64,000 nt of DNA from Drechmeria coniospora (Eukaryota; Ascomycota; Sordariomycetes; Hypocreales; Ophiocordycipitaceae): assembly GCF_001625195.1 (NCBI RefSeq), contig NC_054390.1:2752027-2816026 (forward strand). The letters run 5' to 3'. The position numbers and the translations under genes were made by a program. The notes beneath the pieces are model-generated. The model was given only the letters and a program-made list of their open reading frames with translations. It did no database searches and was not told the origin of the DNA. Positions 61,000-64,000 of this stretch are shown here, one piece after another; the stretch's first letter is position 1, and the number at the start of each line of letters is the position of its first letter.

Positions 61000-61825
61000 C
61001 TACCGCCTGTACCACATGCGCGTGATCTTGGTGTTGCGCATCTTGCGTTGAAGCTGAAAGATGCCGTACATCAGGGCCTCGCTGGTGGGCGGGCAGCCGG
61101 GGACGTAGATGTCGACGGGGACGATGCGGTCGCAGCCGCGAACGACGCTATAGCTGTAGTGGTAGTAGCCGCCTCCGTTGGCGCAGGAGCCCATGGAGAT
61201 GACCCAGCGGGGTTCGGGCATTTGGTCGTAGACTTGGCGCAGGGCGGGGGCCATCTTGTTGGTGAGGGTGCCGGCGACGATCATGACGTCGGACTGTCGG
61301 GGCGAAGCACGGAAGATGATTCCCAGGCGATCCTGGTCGTAGCGGGGCGTGGAGAGGTGCATCATCTCGACGGCGCAGCAGGCGAGGCCAAACGTCATGG
61401 GCCACAGGGAGGATTGGCGCGCCCAGTTGGTGATGGCATCGAGGGAGGTGCTGGCAAGCAGGCTGGTCAGCCATCGGCCACGACAAGCAGGGCGGAGGGG
61501 TTGCTCGATTCTCGGCGCCGTTCCGGGGAACACCTACAGTGCGTATTCGAGGGGACCTTTGGTGGGCTCCTGGCTCGCAAGGGGAACTTCCTTGCGGGCC
61601 TTGGCCAGCGCCGAGGCACCGCTATGAGGCGTCAAAGAGCTCGCATGTCGACGCGAGCTGGAGGCGTCGAATGCGGCAGCAGCCCGGAAGGGCGCCAGGG
61701 CGGTCGTCGGCTTGACTGCTGGCCATTAGCGAACTCTTCACCGGGGAGCCGGCAAGCGAAGGCGAACGAGCAGGTGGCTCACCTCGCAGGGCCATCGAGG
61801 CCGCCTTTCGCGTCGACGGAAGCAT
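61000..61825 (-). CDS. NADH:ubiquinone oxidoreductase PSST subunit (NDUFS7/NuoB), mitochondrial
   Basis: Nuclear-encoded core subunit of complex I that carries iron-sulphur cluster N2, the last redox centre before ubiquinone. Three exons: 61825-61783, 61715-61538 and 61450-61000, 223 residues. Choosing acceptor 61719 instead of 61716 for the first intron would add one residue. The N-terminus ([14 protein letters not shown], then [16 protein letters not shown]) is a basic, Ser/Ala-rich mitochondrial presequence. The core has the four expected cluster ligands: C98 and C99 in [12 protein letters not shown]163 in [10 protein letters not shown] and C193 in [12 protein letters not shown]. The end KITRMWYRR is the family's usual terminus. 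Complete. Confidence 0.94.
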
Positions 61826-64000
61826 CTCGACGCTGTGCTGACCCAGGGGGGGGGGTTGAAGGGGGGACAGGACAAAAGCGACTTGTCGTTGAGGTCGAGG
61901 ATGGCGATGCTCCTGCTGGCACAGATGATAGATTCGCCTCCGTGCTAGCAATTGGCGGGACTCTGATTGGTTGGTAGGAGAGCTTGGTTGCGAAGATTAA
62001 CCGAGATGTTCAGCCATTAAAATGTACGGAGTACTCGGTACGAAGTGACCCGTAATGCTGAGTAAGTACTGTACTGATAACTGCAAGTACTTAAGTACAA
62101 CTACTCAGTTGCTTACTTAAGTGCACGCGCTTGTAAGTGCTACTCCGTCTACCCCTCAGTACTCCGTACAGTAATAAAAGTTTGGACATGCAATCAAGGC
62201 CATTACAGTATGCAGGTACCGAGGGTGTGTAAATACTGGGATTGACATTGGTTGCCACCACCCATTCGTTTCCCGTCGAAGGTTTCTACGATACTTACAG
62301 TACTCCGTACAGTACTTGCATTCCGATAAGTATGCACTTGCCGAGTTCATGTCCGTACTTTAAGTACTGCTATTGCAATAGAAAATGCACAAGATGTACT
62401 TTTGCATGTATTGTGTACCGTGTATATAAGTACTGTACTCGGGTGTAGTAAGTATTTGCATGTACAAAGTACAGTAGGGGTACGGGTACGCGCTGAAGGA
62501 CGAGCACTCCGTACTGTCAGCTGCAAGCACTGCTAGGTTAGTAGTATCCGGTCGCTATCCTGATCCTCATTTCTTGCTTGCAGTATTCCTCCGTTCATGC
62601 TTGAGAATTCTTGGAGGCTGGGGGGCAGCAGCCAATAGAGTGAGTGGCTAGTAACGGTTCGTTGACCGGGCATAGTCTGCACATAGTCTGTGCTGTGGCA
62701 GACGACATTGATGCTGGTTCACACAAGCATACGACGGACGCAATCGCTCGTACGAGTATTACCTGTTCATGCATTTGCGATTCAAGACTTTGAAGGCTCA
62801 TTACCTGCTAACTCGCATCACGTTGTACTGTACATGGCCCAGTAAGATGAAGGAGTAAATGTAAGCAAGTACACAGTACGAGTACGTAGGAAGGTACAAG
62901 TACTGTAATACTGGCATGGTTACACCTACTTACAGTACTTACAGTGCTTGAGTACTATAGCAGCTAAGAACAACAAGTATATTGCAAGTACTTACTTGTA
63001 CTCCGTACTTGTAATGAAGCGAGTATTATCTGTACAGCACTTACAACTGTTACTCCGTACAGTAGAGAATGCAGTTCTAGTGTACAAGTACAGTACTCCG
63101 CACCCACTGTGCACTTTGCGCCCAGTACTTACAACCGCATAGTAGGTGTAAATGCAGTACAAGTACAAGTAATACAACCAAGTACTTACCCAAGTATGGA
63201 GTACATGTATACATAATTGTAGAAGGTACGGAATATGAATACTTGTACTACTCCTACAGTACTTGCAAGCATGTGAACATGGTACTTACTTGCAGCACCT
63301 ACCCTGTGCGAGTGTGTGCATGTATACAAGTACACTGAAAATGCAAGTACTGTTACCTCGTACCGAGCACGGAGTACATAACGCAAGCAAAGGATTCGGT
63401 GTGATGTGATTCGTCCGTGACTTGTCTCCGCCATGTCACAGTCGGACATTTTGCCCTGGACTTGACTGAATCCGTCTTGGCTTCCCCTTCCCATAGTAAG
63501 CAGTAATTACTGTATTTGGACTAGGAAATTTCCCGAGTGCTGTGAAAAGGTTGCATATAGGCTATTTTAGCACGGAGAATTCGTCTCGTATAAGTACAGT
63601 ACTTACTTACTTACTGTACACAGAGTTGCACCCGTACCCGTACAGTATGCCCTGCATTCGGTCAAAGTCTCATTACTTACGGGTACTTACTTACTTACGT
63701 GCACCGCCGCAATGCCACTCGTACGGATGGATGCTTGCCTTTGTTGGTGATACTCTAAGCACGCTGTACATGCTGTACATACAAGTACGTGCAAAGTGAA
63801 TTACTCGCACGGAGTAATACCCCGTCCGTGCTCCGCCGTCACATCGATTCCTGCCGTTCAGACAAGGATTGACGGCTGGCGGCAACCTTGGAAAGCTCAC
63901 CCTTTCCGATGCCCTTGAACCCTTCACTCACTCCCTCCCCTGGGCGGTTGGCACATGCCCGAGGTTCCCAATCATCCACCAACCATCAGAACGAACCATC
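61826..64000. other. Intergenic, GTAC-motif rich
   Basis: Promoter of the complex I gene, with a G10 run at 61846-61855 just before its ATG on the minus strand. Then about 1.8 kb dense in GTAC words: 11-mers at 62024-62034 and 62998-63008, clusters at 62040-62500, 62820-63390 and 63590-63790. No gene recognised to the end of the window. Confidence 0.6.

Overview
The window looks like a nuclear contig of a filamentous ascomycete, probably a Sordariomycete of the order Hypocreales. The reasons are GC-rich genes with short introns (about 50-125 bp, GT...AG, with CTAAC/CTGAC-type branch points), peroxisomal and mitochondrial genes of fungal type, and fungus-restricted families. The order is inferred from protein style, not from a search. 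Gene models were built by hand by joining open frames at splice sites; where I state that phases sum correctly, I checked the exon arithmetic.

Layout from left to right: a Dep1/Sds3-family Rpd3L subunit (+, 584-2687); the cytochrome oxidase assembly factor Coa3 (-, 3268-3611); an AT-rich island with a 35-bp minisatellite (about 3760-5170); the polyadenylation factor Pta1/symplekin (+, 6345-8811); a She3-like coiled-coil protein (+, 11128-12399); a large unrecognised protein whose upstream exons carry an in-frame TAG (+, about 13987-17061); an MFS transporter (+, 18751-20831) convergent with a membrane-anchored histidine-acid-phosphatase-like protein (-, 21255-22836); a peroxisomal 2,4-dienoyl-CoA reductase ending in SKL (-, 23733-24922); and a small Cys-rich protein (-, 26676-26840). 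About 8 kb with no recognisable gene follows (26.8-34.9 kb).

The right half holds the HOG-pathway MAPKKK Ssk2 (+, 34923-39103), cytidine deaminase (+, 39866-40512), a secreted Ser/Thr-rich protein (-, 40873-42307), a basic Pro/Ser-rich protein (-, 43307-44392), a WDR5/Swd3-type WD40 protein with an RS-rich N-terminus (-, 47203-48987), a HAPSTR1-like protein (+, 49901-50578), a voltage-gated proton channel Hv1 homologue (-, 50899-51578), a Pab2/PABPN1-type RNA-binding protein (+, 53975-54689), the C2-WW-HECT ubiquitin ligase Rsp5 (+, 57208-60090) and the complex I subunit PSST/NDUFS7 (-, 61000-61825).

Most are housekeeping genes in no evident cluster. I see no secondary-metabolite cluster, no intact transposon, no CRISPR array and no convincing tRNA or rRNA gene. 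The most striking unexplained signal is in the intergenic DNA: an 11-bp element, GTACGGAGTAC or its complement GTACTCCGTAC, recurs many times together with looser GTAC-rich sequence. Every exact copy I located lies outside the exons I could model.
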